The notes beneath the pieces are model-generated. The model made no database searches. It saw only the letters and a program-made list of their open reading frames with translations, and was not told the origin of the DNA. This document shows positions 41,445 through 51,487 of a stretch of DNA of 64,000 nucleotides, piece by piece. The first letter of the stretch is position 1. Every line of letters begins with the position of its first letter. The stretch is from CAZPUR01 sp964589815 (GTDB lineage: Bacteria; Patescibacteriota; Microgenomatia; UBA1400), in assembly GCA_964589815.1 (NCBI GenBank), contig CAZPUR010000005.1, forward strand, positions 7,800-71,799, in the 5' to 3' direction. Position numbers and translations under genes: made by a program.

Positions 41445-44400
41445 TTAATTATGGACAGGCAGTCCTCTGCACATATGATTTTCAGGCATAACATAACTGC
41501 CATCAATTTGTAATTCAATATGAACATGGGGCCTAGTCATGGCGCCATAAACCGTGCCAATTCTGGTGCCCGAACTACATTGGCTGCAACCAGGGCTGGT
41601 TTCGTTTACGTGATAAATAATTAAGTGATAGTTGTGGCCATTATGGGTGGTATTGAAAAGCTGTCCCCAGCCCCAATTGGAAGAAGAATTTCTTTCATAA
41701 GTCCAAACTACCGTTTCGCCATCAATTGACGGTAAAAGGACTTCGGTTCCTCCCCCTGAAGCCGGAGCCACATCCATGGCTTTGCCATAATCAGGACAGA
41801 GTTCATTTTGCTCATGATGCGCTTCCCAACAAACATTAGTAGTGCCGTCTGGATCAGTGGGACCCATCGGTCCCCAACAGTCATTAAAAACCGGAATCCG
41901 GTAGCCCCCACAACTTCCACCCCAATAACGATTAGAACCATGATAACCGGCCACGTCGCATCCAGCTAAACTAGACCCATAAGAGCATTCATTAATATAG
42001 GGACTGTATTCCAAAGCAATAGGGCAATCAATAGCCGGAGGGTTCCCCAGAGTAATATCTGCATAAGCAGAGACAGTTTCTTCTCCTCCTTCGGCATTAA
42101 TAATGATTACGGTGATCGTATTTTCAATGCGACTATCAGCTAAACCAGAATTAAGAGGGAGTATATAGGTAAAAGTTAAGATATCGCTGGTGGTTTGGCC
42201 TAAAGGAGGAATAAAGCTGGCCGTGGGAGCTGGTGGAGCCGGAGTGGTTCTGGAAAAAACCTCGACCTCATCTTCTACTTGTTTAATAGTAATTTCTCCT
42301 TCTTTTGGGGTGATGGTAATCGTATAAGTAGCTTGAGGATTGCTGGCCAGTTCTTCATTAGTAAAGACTGTTTTGTCAGCGGTTTTCTTTAGACTGACTG
42401 ATTCTGACTCCCAAGGAGGAGTAGCCTCCTCTTGTTCCCCAAGCCTTTCCGGCGGTAAAAAGGTAGAATTATTGGTGACGATGGAATAAGCGCCTAAAGT
42501 TCCTAGAATTAAAGCGGCACCGGGAACAATAGTTGCCGCGGTAGTTGGAGCTAAGAAAAATGAACCAGTGGCAGCTTCCGCTGCGGCCGCTGTACCACCA
42601 GCAGTTCCAAGCCCAAAACCAGCCCCAGCCGAACCGAAAATTCCGAGGGAAGAACCAAAAGCCTTGGTGAGCCAAGGAGCAACAACGGTATCAATAAAAA
42701 AGCCAATACTTCCGCCGATGACAATTGGTAAAGGTCCTATAAAAGGAGCAAAAAGAGAACCGATACCAAGACCGAGAAAACTCCAGGGAAAGAGCTTAAT
42801 AAGTTTATAAAGAACGATTAGGCCGGCGCCAAGGATATTCCTTGCGGTTCTAGTTGCTTTTTTGAGAAGCATTTTCCCTTCAGGGGTAAAAAGCAAATAT
42901 TTTGCCGCTTTCACCGCAAAAACACCTATATTTACCAAAAGACCGCCCACAAAAACAGCAATGCCTACTGGTCCACCGGTAATTCCGAGAGCAGCCTCAG
43001 TTGCCCAGGCTAAGAGTTTCTTACCCAATTTAGTGGCTAATTTACCGCCGACCTTCAAAAGCAATCGGCCTAATTTTTTAGCTCCCCAGCGAACCGCTTT
43101 TTTAATTCCTTTTTTTGACCAGTAAACCGGCCTGAGCCAGTAGCTTGGTTTTAGTTTAGGTAAAGTTTTGAGGGTTCGATTAAACCAGAAGCTTTTTTTT
43201 ATAAATTTACTTCTAAGAAGATTGTGCCAAGCCAATCCCATTCTATAGCCGGGAGAAAAAAATCGACCCAATACAACCTTATTTCTTAAATAATTTTGAA
43301 TTCCTTTAACCGGCTTAATAATGCCTTTAAATCTTCCTAAAGTTTCTTTTTGAAGAAGGTCAAAGGGATATAAAAATGGCCTTAAAGGGTTGATTTGATT
43401 ATCGGTTTCAAAGATTTGATATCTGGACTGATTCATCCTTGCCTGAAGACTGAAGAGTCTTTGGCTCGAGCCTTTAGGGTTATTAATAATTTCTTGAACG
43501 GCAGCTAGTTCTAAGGCTAATTGCCGTAGTTTTGCAATCCGGGGATCCTGATCACTAACCCCTTTTTTAATTTGCCAGACATTGAAAAGCACTTTGCCCT
43601 GTCTTAGGCCCGCAATCATATTTTGAATACTTTGAGGAGTAAAGCCGATCTTAGCCAGATAAAGACTGGAGTAACTATAGGAAAATTTTTGAGCAATTTC
43701 TAAGAGCCGCCATTGATCCAGTTTGTTATCACGAGTAAGTTTTGACAGCATGAATTTAAAAGCAAAAGAAGGCTCTTTCCGGAGAGTATAAACTAAGGCT
43801 TGAAAAGTGTTTAAACGGCCAGGTTCTTGAAGAGAGTCTTTTGCTGAAGGTCGGAAACGAGCATAATCATAAGTAATTTGACCAAGATTAGTAGCACCTA
43901 ATTCTCCTTGAAGCAGAATATCATTTTGTTTTTTCCTTTGCTCTTTTTTAGTGAAAAAAGAATTTAAAGACTTAACAACTTCTTTTTGGATTAAAGTTTG
44001 AAATGCGGCTTGATCTGGAGAGTCAAATTCTGGCTCGACAAAAGGTTTTTCTAAAACCGAGATGCCTCTGACGGCTTCTTGTTGGATGTCAGTTTTTAGG
44101 CTTTCAATATCAGTGGGGGAAAAGCCTAAATTTAAAAGACCCTGTCCTAGTTCCGTTTTAAACATATCTACCATTTGTTGGTAGGTGGGCGAGTTGGCTA
44201 TTTGCAGGTCTCTGAAGTTTTTTTTAAGAGAAACTTGTGTTTGAGTAATGAGTTCACCGTTGCTTTGCAAAACTTGAGCCAGACTTTCTTCCAATTTTCT
44301 TTTTTTTCTTATACTGGGAGCCAAAGCAGCCCCAACATAAATAGATTCAGCCATGGTAGCTTGAAGAGATTCTTTGGCCGCCGCTATGGCTGCTTCTTTT

Positions 44401-45251
44401 TCTTCCCAACCGGCCTGCAGATACTGAGCGTAAAGCTCTGTCGCTTTTTGAGCGCAAGCCGGGCCATGCTCGCCAGCCACTTTCTGACCAACCTGGGCTT
44501 CCAGTTCTTTGTCTTTAATGCCCCAATCTTTAACTTTGGCGGCAAATTCAGCTTCAAACCGAGAAACGACCTTTTTTTGATATTCCTGATTTTGTTGATT
44601 AGTCGATTCGGCACTTGTCTTAGAAACCGCTGTTCTAAAAGCTTGAATAGTCAGTTGCCATTCTTTTGCTCCAGGCCTTTGAGAGGTTAGTTGTTTTAGG
44701 TTTTCTTGATAATTCTTGATTAATTGAATTTGGGTTTCAAGGTCTAATTGATTTAAAGTAGTTAAAGTAAGCAGATTTGTTTTTGCTAATTGAGTTAATT
44801 CTTGGTCAAATTCTTCTAATTTCTCAGCATTTTCGAGTTCCTTTTGCCACTCTTTTATTTTCCCGGTCGGCACCTGAGATTGAGGAGTAGTTTTCTCCTC
44901 CTCTTTCTGTTTTAGGAAGTCACCAATTGAAAGGGCAAGTAGATTTAAAAAATCTGGTCGCAGGTCAGGAATTTTTTTACGGTGAGTTTCCGGCAAAAAA
45001 GGCTTGACTTCTTCAAATAAAGGACTTTTTAAATAAGCCACCAGGGTTTCGGCCGCCAGTTGAGGGTCAATGGGCTCCTTGTCTAAGGCGGGAAGAATTA
45101 AATCCTTCCGGGGATTGGCTAACAAGTGATTGATAACTTCTAAAGCGGTTGATTGGTCTTTAATTTCAGGGATAGAAACAAAAAAAGTAGGAGGCTTTTT
45201 TAGTTGAGTCTCAACTTTTGGCTTTTCTGGCTCAGAACGGACAGGACTCAT
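41445..45251 (-). CDS. Giant T4SS-associated membrane protein with C-terminal degenerate M23-like domain
   Basis: This 1268-aa protein has a long helical N-terminal part (1 to about 690), a basic stretch, a cluster of Gly/Ala-rich transmembrane segments (about 740-930), an extracellular beta-rich region (about 960-1080), a Cys-containing segment, and an end that resembles an M23 domain: GKAMDVAP, GTVYGAMTRPHVHIEL. The HxH ligands (HVH) are present but the first His of HxxxD is Gly. It could be a structural counterpart of PrgK-type wall hydrolases. Family assignment beyond this is not possible. Confidence 0.65.
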   Translation of the reverse strand: MSPVRSEPEKPKVETQLKKPPTFFVSIPEIKDQSTALEVINHLLANPRKDLILPALDKEPIDPQLAAETLVAYLKSPLFEEVKPFLPETHRKKIPDLRPDFLNLLALSIGDFLKQKEEEKTTPQSQVPTGKIKEWQKELENAEKLEEFDQELTQLAKTNLLTLTTLNQLDLETQIQLIKNYQENLKQLTSQRPGAKEWQLTIQAFRTAVSKTSAESTNQQNQEYQKKVVSRFEAEFAAKVKDWGIKDKELEAQVGQKVAGEHGPACAQKATELYAQYLQAGWEEKEAAIAAAKESLQATMAESIYVGAALAPSIRKKRKLEESLAQVLQSNGELITQTQVSLKKNFRDLQIANSPTYQQMVDMFKTELGQGLLNLGFSPTDIESLKTDIQQEAVRGISVLEKPFVEPEFDSPDQAAFQTLIQKEVVKSLNSFFTKKEQRKKQNDILLQGELGATNLGQITYDYARFRPSAKDSLQEPGRLNTFQALVYTLRKEPSFAFKFMLSKLTRDNKLDQWRLLEIAQKFSYSYSSLYLAKIGFTPQSIQNMIAGLRQGKVLFNVWQIKKGVSDQDPRIAKLRQLALELAAVQEIINNPKGSSQRLFSLQARMNQSRYQIFETDNQINPLRPFLYPFDLLQKETLGRFKGIIKPVKGIQNYLRNKVVLGRFFSPGYRMGLAWHNLLRSKFIKKSFWFNRTLKTLPKLKPSYWLRPVYWSKKGIKKAVRWGAKKLGRLLLKVGGKLATKLGKKLLAWATEAALGITGGPVGIAVFVGGLLVNIGVFAVKAAKYLLFTPEGKMLLKKATRTARNILGAGLIVLYKLIKLFPWSFLGLGIGSLFAPFIGPLPIVIGGSIGFFIDTVVAPWLTKAFGSSLGIFGSAGAGFGLGTAGGTAAAAEAATGSFFLAPTTAATIVPGAALILGTLGAYSIVTNNSTFLPPERLGEQEEATPPWESESVSLKKTADKTVFTNEELASNPQATYTITITPKEGEITIKQVEDEVEVFSRTTPAPPAPTASFIPPLGQTTSDILTFTYILPLNSGLADSRIENTITVIIINAEGGEETVSAYADITLGNPPAIDCPIALEYSPYINECSYGSSLAGCDVAGYHGSNRYWGGSCGGYRIPVFNDCWGPMGPTDPDGTTNVCWEAHHEQNELCPDYGKAMDVAPASGGGTEVLLPSIDGETVVWTYERNSSSNWGWGQLFNTTHNGHNYHLIIYHVNETSPGCSQCSSGTRIGTVYGAMTRPHVHIELQIDGSYVMPENHMCRGLPVHN

Positions 45252-45255
45252 TTGT

Positions 45256-46005
45256 TTAATGATAACATATTTTAGAGACTAAGTTATGGGTAATTTTTCG
45301 ATGCAGAAGAAGTCTAATAAATGTTAAAAATAAAAGGTCAATAATCATGGTGCCTAGTAAGGCATAATTAAGAGTTTTCAAAAGCAGGGTAAAAGAGTTA
45401 ATCATTTCTAGAGGTAAGGAGATTTTAAAATCTCCTAGCCAAAAAAAAGCTCCTAAGACGACGATTAAAAGAATAGGAAAGAGAATGGTTTTCAGATCCT
45501 TTTTAGAAGAAAACATGGTATTAGAAAGAGCAAAGATTAAATAGCAAAGCGCAAAGAGTAAGCAATAGTTAGTAATTAGTAATTGGTAATTAGCGGGACG
45601 GAAGGGGAGGGTAAGAACCTTTTGCAGAAGAGGCAGGAAGCTAAAATGCATGATTAAAGTAATAGTGGTAATACCAACTAGGGTAGGAGCTAAACCGATC
45701 AGAAAATAGCGCAGAGGCCCGGTTTTGGCTATTTTTACCCCGCCCATGCGGACCTGGTTGTTTTCTCTAATTTCAGGAGTAAAGCTTAATTGTCCAGTCG
45801 GGACGCGCAGAAGCTCGGCTACTAATAGATGAGAGAGTTCGTGGATGACGGTTCCGGGCAAAAATAACCAGGTTAAAAATTGGACTGATTGTTCTTTATT
45901 TTGAGTTAAAAGAAAAAAAAGCAGATAAAGATTTCTAGTTAAAGAACGGGAAATAAAAAAGAGTATAATAAGAAAAATGAAAAATAGGGTGAGCCAACCA
46001 ATCAT
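45256..46005 (-). CDS. M50-like membrane metalloprotease
   Basis: This 249-aa polytopic protein has HExxH (VIHELSHLLVAELL, about residues 53-66) in its second helix and five or more further hydrophobic segments. The pattern suits an intramembrane zinc protease; the second ligand motif (usually NxxPxxxLDG) is not evident. Residues about 138-152 are encoded by tandem TAATTACTAATTAC-type repeats (near 45565-45600). It lies 4 bases upstream of the giant T4SS protein gene. Confidence 0.6.
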   Translation of the reverse strand: MIGWLTLFFIFLIILFFISRSLTRNLYLLFFLLTQNKEQSVQFLTWLFLPGTVIHELSHLLVAELLRVPTGQLSFTPEIRENNQVRMGGVKIAKTGPLRYFLIGLAPTLVGITTITLIMHFSFLPLLQKVLTLPFRPANYQLLITNYCLLFALCYLIFALSNTMFSSKKDLKTILFPILLIVVLGAFFWLGDFKISLPLEMINSFTLLLKTLNYALLGTMIIDLLFLTFIRLLLHRKITHNLVSKICYH

Positions 46006-46025
46006 TACCTAAATTATAGAGGTTT

Positions 46026-46379
46026 TTACTGCTTTTTGGAAATAGTAGCCTTTATTTGAGATTTAATATCGGCTAATTCTTTTTCGGACTTAACCGAATC
46101 TAATTGAATTAATATGTCAGCCAAAACTTCATCCTCAATTTTTTTAAAATCTTCAGGTTCATATTCTTTAACACCGTCAGCCATATCTTTAAGCATTTCT
46201 TGAGTTTTTTGCCGCATTCTTTCTTCAAAAATAGTGGAAAGTAAAGCCCAGCAGATTTTACTGATTTCATATTTTTGCTCAGAGCCTAATTCCTTTTCTT
46301 CATTAATTGCCCGCTCTTTAATTTTTTCATCAAGAGGGACGATTTGGACTAGTTGTTTTAATGTTAAAGGTTGATCCAT
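46026..46379 (-). CDS. Hypothetical 117-aa helical protein
   Basis: No family is recognised. The product is highly charged, predicted all-helical and soluble, with a Cys in SKICWALL. An AAGGAGA Shine-Dalgarno sequence precedes the ATG. It sits 10 bases after the 684-aa gene in the same direction, so it is probably a cytosolic accessory of the secretion island. Confidence 0.6.
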   Translation of the reverse strand: MDQPLTLKQLVQIVPLDEKIKERAINEEKELGSEQKYEISKICWALLSTIFEERMRQKTQEMLKDMADGVKEYEPEDFKKIEDEVLADILIQLDSVKSEKELADIKSQIKATISKKQ

Positions 46380-46389
46380 TGATTTCTCC

Positions 46390-48444
46390 TTATGCGCCTA
46401 GTAGGCCTTGCAACTGATTGGCATCTTCTTGTCTTTTTTCATTAATAAGGCTAGTGGTAGCTTCACTTAGCCCCATTAAACCTAGAACAATAAGAAAAGC
46501 CCAGGTTGAAAGAGGAATGCCTTCTTTTTTAGCTAACTCTTGAGCAATCTTTTGTTTGGGTTTAAGTCTACCAGTGTCTAAATCAAGCAGTTCGGGCATA
46601 TGGTCTAAGCCTATTTCTTCTGTTACTTTATCATAACTTGAGGAAGAAATTTTCCCCCTTCCTTTTAATAAGACAATTGTTTCTGGTTTTAACTGAGCTA
46701 ATTCTGAAGCAGTGATTTTAGTGACCATATAATCATATTCTTCTGCAATTTCTGGCTTTTTAGTAATTAGTTGTTGCCAGGCGGCCTTTCCTGTTTCCTC
46801 TTTTTCTCTCCAACCAGCCTCGACTTGATTAGACATATACTTCCTTGTTTGCTCGTCTAACCAATATTTTTGTATTTTGCTTAACTCGCCGCCAGAGCTA
46901 GTGAGTATACTAGGAAAACGTTGTAGACGATCTTTGTCTTCGAGGGGAATTTTTTGACCACGGGCATTCGTTTTTGAAAGAAGCATTTTTGCTATTCTCC
47001 AAACCTCATCCTCATATTTCAGTTCAGCTGGCTTATCTAATTGACCTCTTTGTAGTTTTAGCCAGTCTTCAATAGCCGTTGTTTTAGCAACTTCATCAAT
47101 GCTGTTTTCCATTTCTGCTTGATATCTTTGTTTAATCTGTAACTCTTTTTTTGTTTTTTCTTGTTGCACATTACCATCTTCGTCAGCCTCTTTTAGCCGA
47201 TACTGGCCTGCCGCGTCTTTAGAAAAATACTTTCTTCTGACAGCCTTGATTTTATCTAAATCAAGCCCCATGCTAATTATCTCTTGCTCAGTTTTTCCCT
47301 CAGCAATTAAAAGAGCAATTTCTGGCTCTCCAGCTTTCCCTACAGCTTCAGCAGTTAATTCTAGTTTGGGAATTGGAGCTGTTTCTACTGGTTCAACTTC
47401 TGGTTCAATTTCTGGCAATTTTGAGTCAATAATATGAATTGCTGTATCAACCACAGAGTTGAAAGAATGCTCCTGAACAAGACAAGCGGTTAGCCCATCT
47501 GCCATTCGTTTTAATTGGTCTGGTGTTTTTCTAGAAAGACCTTTTTTAAGGGCCTCATAAGTTTGAAATTTAGTAACCGGAAGCAAATCAGGATTATTTT
47601 GAACAGTGAATAAAATAAGTTCATGATTAGACAACTCTGTTTCTGTAATTTCTCTACTAATAAACTGACGGAGTTCATCCGTCCTGGTCCAGGCGGCAAT
47701 TTCTCTTCTTTTTTTCATGCCTTTTTCTGACAACTCTGGAATTCTTTCAGCTGCAGTTGCAAATTTCCTTTCGCTAGGGTTAGCGGATTTTTTAGCCACA
47801 TCTATCCTGTCTTCACTTATTTCCTCACCGCTTTGTTCTAAAATTCTTATGATTTCCTGGCCGCAAAAATCAGCCCTTGCTTTTTCTATTTCTTTTCCTG
47901 TTGCCTCTTCAGAGCCAATTAGCCGTTGCAGAATGAGAATGTCTCTAGTTAATACCTCTCCTTTTAGATTGCAAAGAAAAGACTCCATAGTTTTACCGTA
48001 ATCTCTTCCTACCAATCTTCTTTCAAAATCTCCAAGCGTTCTTTTTAGGACCTTTCTTTCTTTCTGTAAAACCCTATTGCGCTTTTTTCCAGAGTAGCTT
48101 TCCACTACCCAAGTCCAATATTCGTGTTGCTTATTATCATCTATTTCTCTAATGGAAAAATATGCTTGAGCTATTTGTTGAGGAGAAAGATCATTAAGGT
48201 TTTTTCCCTCCCGAAGTAGCTTACTGATTTCAGCAGTAGCCTGATCTAGCTCAGTGGGCATCTTTAGGCCCGACTCTTGCAATTTAACTGCTGTTCTGGC
48301 CCGGAAAGAAAGAATGCTTTTTACTTTTTCTTGGCAAGGAAAAAAATCAATGCGTCTTTCTTCATGGCGACCGATTCTAAAAGCAGCAGTGGTTAACTCT
48401 TTTGACTCTAAAGCTCCAACAGTAGCAGGAGAAATTTTAGGCAT
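46390..48444 (-). CDS. Hypothetical 684-aa protein with C-terminal membrane anchor
   Basis: No known domain is recognised. It is a long, charged, mostly helical protein with one hydrophobic segment near the C-terminus (STWAFLIVLGLMGLSEATT, about 650-668), so it is probably tail-anchored with the bulk in the cytoplasm. It is divergent from the 935-aa protein gene, which has a similar layout (long helical, C-terminal anchor). Confidence 0.6.
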   Translation of the reverse strand: MPKISPATVGALESKELTTAAFRIGRHEERRIDFFPCQEKVKSILSFRARTAVKLQESGLKMPTELDQATAEISKLLREGKNLNDLSPQQIAQAYFSIREIDDNKQHEYWTWVVESYSGKKRNRVLQKERKVLKRTLGDFERRLVGRDYGKTMESFLCNLKGEVLTRDILILQRLIGSEEATGKEIEKARADFCGQEIIRILEQSGEEISEDRIDVAKKSANPSERKFATAAERIPELSEKGMKKRREIAAWTRTDELRQFISREITETELSNHELILFTVQNNPDLLPVTKFQTYEALKKGLSRKTPDQLKRMADGLTACLVQEHSFNSVVDTAIHIIDSKLPEIEPEVEPVETAPIPKLELTAEAVGKAGEPEIALLIAEGKTEQEIISMGLDLDKIKAVRRKYFSKDAAGQYRLKEADEDGNVQQEKTKKELQIKQRYQAEMENSIDEVAKTTAIEDWLKLQRGQLDKPAELKYEDEVWRIAKMLLSKTNARGQKIPLEDKDRLQRFPSILTSSGGELSKIQKYWLDEQTRKYMSNQVEAGWREKEETGKAAWQQLITKKPEIAEEYDYMVTKITASELAQLKPETIVLLKGRGKISSSSYDKVTEEIGLDHMPELLDLDTGRLKPKQKIAQELAKKEGIPLSTWAFLIVLGLMGLSEATTSLINEKRQEDANQLQGLLGA

Positions 48445-48659
48445 CTTATCTTAAGCCTAGCCTTTTTTCTTTTTTTAGTCAATACTTGATTAGCTAAAGA
48501 TAATCTCCGCATAATTTCTGCATAATTCCCGAAACGTAATAAATTGTTTCACAATTTAAACGTTTCTGGGACGTTTAATTTCCGGAAGAAACTATTACGT
48601 TCCGAAACATAATTAATTGTTCCTTTGCTTTTAGAAAAAAATGCTATAATGATTTTAGC
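48445..48659. promoter_or_regulatory. Divergent control region with repeated GAAAC-TAAT motifs
   Basis: An imperfect direct repeat of the form CCGAAACrTAATwAATTGTT occurs at about 48529-48550 and 48601-48622. Between them are AACGTTTC and a complementary TATTACGTT (48594-48602) to AACGTAATA (48533-48541). These could be sites for a repressor or alternative sigma factor controlling both island halves. Promoter TGc-TATAAT (48642-48650) serves the plus-strand gene and ends 9 bases before its ATG. Confidence 0.5.
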
Positions 48660-51467
48660 ATGAGTGAAACTGGGAAAGAAAGAGAATCTCGACAAAAAGA
48701 CGAACTGGAAGGTAAGTCTTTAGAAGAGATTCTTAAAGAAATTTTAACTTACCCTTTCCGCAAACTTAAAGAGCTGGTGGAAAGGCTGAAAAGACTGGAA
48801 AAAAGGACAACTGACCAAGAGCAAATCTTGGCCCAGGCGGAGACAGAGCGGGGAAAAAGAAGAAATGAATATATTAATGCCCACCCTAAATTTAAAAAAG
48901 AAAAAGAGAGAATAAAAAAGGCGGTTGAAGATATTTTTGGCCAAGTAGGCAGGGAACCTGAGGAACAGCAGGGACCAAAATATACCGAAGCCAGACTCAA
49001 GGCGCAAGCCCAAAGAGAAAAAATCCGGCAACTGGCTCAAGCAGAAGAAGAAAAGATTAAAAAACCCAAATATCAAGGGGTAGCCGAAGATGAGGTGGAA
49101 AAGGTATTGGAGCATTTGGGAAGAGAAGAAAAACGGGCCGAGCCAAAAAAAACTTCTGAGGAAAAGGAAGTTAGAAGACAAATGTTAGAGTCGGGCGGTT
49201 GGGGGAGAGAAGATCCTGAGGCAGATCGAGAAATGCTCGAGATAATCGCAAGAATTAGGGCAAATCCAGAAGATAAAGCCCTTTTGAAAGATTTTGAAAA
49301 ACTCTTAAGACAGATGCCGACTATATACGACCTATTTCGTAAAGAAGGGGTTGATGGAATCAAATGTAGCAGGGTAGTCAGGGAAAGATGTTTTCAAGAA
49401 TTGGTTGATCGTTTTGGCAATGACCCCAACCGTCATTTTCGAGAAGGAGATATGCAGGCCATCGGTGGTTTAGCTCAGTTTATGCAAGCGGTTTTACACA
49501 CGGAAATTGAGGGTGAATATGGTCCGGACATGATTCAAAAATACTCTTTAAGATTTGGTTTTGAAGAAAATGTCCATAATTTAGACAGATTTTTAAAAGG
49601 CCATGCCCAGATTGATAAATTACCAGAGCTTTTAACTGGATTTGATTCTAGAATGATGGATGTAACTTTAAGGGAACCTGGGGTAGCGGCTGCTTTTCGC
49701 GCCTATGAACAGGCTTTTGATCACTTAATGATGTTTGATAAAAAGATCAATCCGGCCAAAGTCGGTTTTAATCCAGACGATGAGACAATTTGGATTAATC
49801 AATGGGTTAGGAAACAAGTGAAAAAGACCCTGGAGGATTATTGTCAAGAACATAGTTTAAACTATAATTTGGAATTTGAGCCTTATGAAAAAACGATTAT
49901 AAGGACAGGATGGAAGGTTTTTATTTTTACTCTCCGCGGCGATGAAATTCAGGCCAGTTATCCTTATGCCAGGGTTGGCCCTGAGGCTCCCTGGCATGAA
50001 GATTTATGGCGCCGGCTAGATCCTTTGGGCATGCCGATTAAATATTGGCGCGATCGGCTTCCAGGCGTCGATGCCTTCTTGGGCGAGAAGGACAAACTGA
50101 GTGGGAAGCTGAGTGAGAAAGATAAAAAAATGGCCACTGCCATTTACTATTTATTTGGTGAAGACAAAGATATTAAAAAGGAATTTCGCACTATTAAAGA
50201 ATACCAGCAAACTATGGAAGATTTAGAGGAAAAAGGAGGGATTCAGCTGAATATTTTTAATGCCGGTGGAGTTTTAAGCAAAAGTCCCTGGCGGGCTAAA
50301 GATGCCCTTCGATATATAACCAAGATTGGAGAGGAAGAGTCAGGGGGCAAGCCTTATATCGGTCAAAAGTTAGTCCCCTTTCTTGGCATAGAAATGCACA
50401 ATAAGTTTGCCAGCGAGAACTTGGAATCCAAAAGAGAGAACTTGGAACCCAAAAGAGAAGTATTTAGTTTTGCCTTAAAAAGGAACCCTTTTGCTTTATT
50501 CAGGCTGGCCAGCAGAGAGGCACAAGATGAAATTTTAAGAAGGGCTGGTGACTTGACCCCGGAAGATTTAAAAAAAGAAGGCGGGGTTTATGATTTATTG
50601 GCTCAAGCTTTACAGCAATTGGTTTATGAACAGGAGCAAGGTTTAAAAAGGGTTATAGGGCAAAAGACTGAAGATGCCAAAATCGCCGAGGCGGTCGCTT
50701 TTGTCGAGAGAGAAAAAGATAAGACTTTACTTGATTTTGTAGATGATGCAAAGGCTAAGGATTTAGTTATAAAAATTCAAGATTATTTTAAACCCGAAGG
50801 AGAAAATTTTGAAAAACTAGTGACCCAAAGAGAACCTTTTTCTTTAGGCACAGAGGACGCACCGATGGCCTTAATGCGCTTTTTAGAAACAGGCGACATT
50901 GGTTTGCAAAGAAGGTTTCGGGATGTGGCCGCTGCCGGAGAAGCCACCGGCGCTCTTTGGGAGATAATAAGGGGCCTGCCTATTATACTGCAAAAAGATG
51001 AAGCCATTGTTGAAAGCCTGGCAAAACTCCGTAAACCGTTAGATGATTACGGTCCAGGCAATATAGAGGGGATTATGATGACTATAGCCAGCAAAATGTT
51101 GGGACTACTAGAAGAGGATAATAAGCAAAACTTGTTACCTTGGCCCCTTGATAAAGTAAGAGAAAAATACTGGCCGATTTGCAAGGCAGATAGACTCTAC
51201 GGTATGTATCACAGTTCTAAGGGAGCAGAGGACATGAGGTTATTGATAGAAAAAATGATTGGCGCCGGACTTTTTAGTGGGATGAATCCTAAAGAGGTTA
51301 GAAAAACGCTCTATAAAAAGCATGGCCTGCAGTTATGGAAAATCTTTGCCCTTGATAGAGCCTGGAGATACGGACCTTTAGTAGTTATAGGAATTCCTTT
51401 ATCTGCCTTAATAATAATTATCAAACAGGCATATAAAGATTTAGAAGAAGAAGCTAAGGAAGCTTAA
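48660..51467 (+). CDS. Hypothetical 935-aa tail-anchored protein in the secretion island
   Basis: No family is recognised. The first 180 residues are coiled-coil-like (KELVERLKRLEKRTTDQEQ), the body is mixed helical, and a hydrophobic segment near the end (PLVVIGIPLSALIIII, about 905-920) should anchor it. A tandem duplication encodes ENLESKR-ENLEPKR (DNA about 50412-50455). It is the only plus-strand gene in the island, which suggests separate regulation. Confidence 0.6.
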   Translation: MSETGKERESRQKDELEGKSLEEILKEILTYPFRKLKELVERLKRLEKRTTDQEQILAQAETERGKRRNEYINAHPKFKKEKERIKKAVEDIFGQVGREPEEQQGPKYTEARLKAQAQREKIRQLAQAEEEKIKKPKYQGVAEDEVEKVLEHLGREEKRAEPKKTSEEKEVRRQMLESGGWGREDPEADREMLEIIARIRANPEDKALLKDFEKLLRQMPTIYDLFRKEGVDGIKCSRVVRERCFQELVDRFGNDPNRHFREGDMQAIGGLAQFMQAVLHTEIEGEYGPDMIQKYSLRFGFEENVHNLDRFLKGHAQIDKLPELLTGFDSRMMDVTLREPGVAAAFRAYEQAFDHLMMFDKKINPAKVGFNPDDETIWINQWVRKQVKKTLEDYCQEHSLNYNLEFEPYEKTIIRTGWKVFIFTLRGDEIQASYPYARVGPEAPWHEDLWRRLDPLGMPIKYWRDRLPGVDAFLGEKDKLSGKLSEKDKKMATAIYYLFGEDKDIKKEFRTIKEYQQTMEDLEEKGGIQLNIFNAGGVLSKSPWRAKDALRYITKIGEEESGGKPYIGQKLVPFLGIEMHNKFASENLESKRENLEPKREVFSFALKRNPFALFRLASREAQDEILRRAGDLTPEDLKKEGGVYDLLAQALQQLVYEQEQGLKRVIGQKTEDAKIAEAVAFVEREKDKTLLDFVDDAKAKDLVIKIQDYFKPEGENFEKLVTQREPFSLGTEDAPMALMRFLETGDIGLQRRFRDVAAAGEATGALWEIIRGLPIILQKDEAIVESLAKLRKPLDDYGPGNIEGIMMTIASKMLGLLEEDNKQNLLPWPLDKVREKYWPICKADRLYGMYHSSKGAEDMRLLIEKMIGAGLFSGMNPKEVRKTLYKKHGLQLWKIFALDRAWRYGPLVVIGIPLSALIIIIKQAYKDLEEEAKEA

Positions 51468-51487
51468 TAAAAATTCTTAACGAAAAT

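Noticed and set aside
48744..49363. Minus-strand hydrophobic frames opposite the 935-aa gene
   Set aside because: They are antisense of a Lys/Glu-rich coiled-coil region, which automatically yields Phe/Leu-rich reverse frames; there are no start signals.
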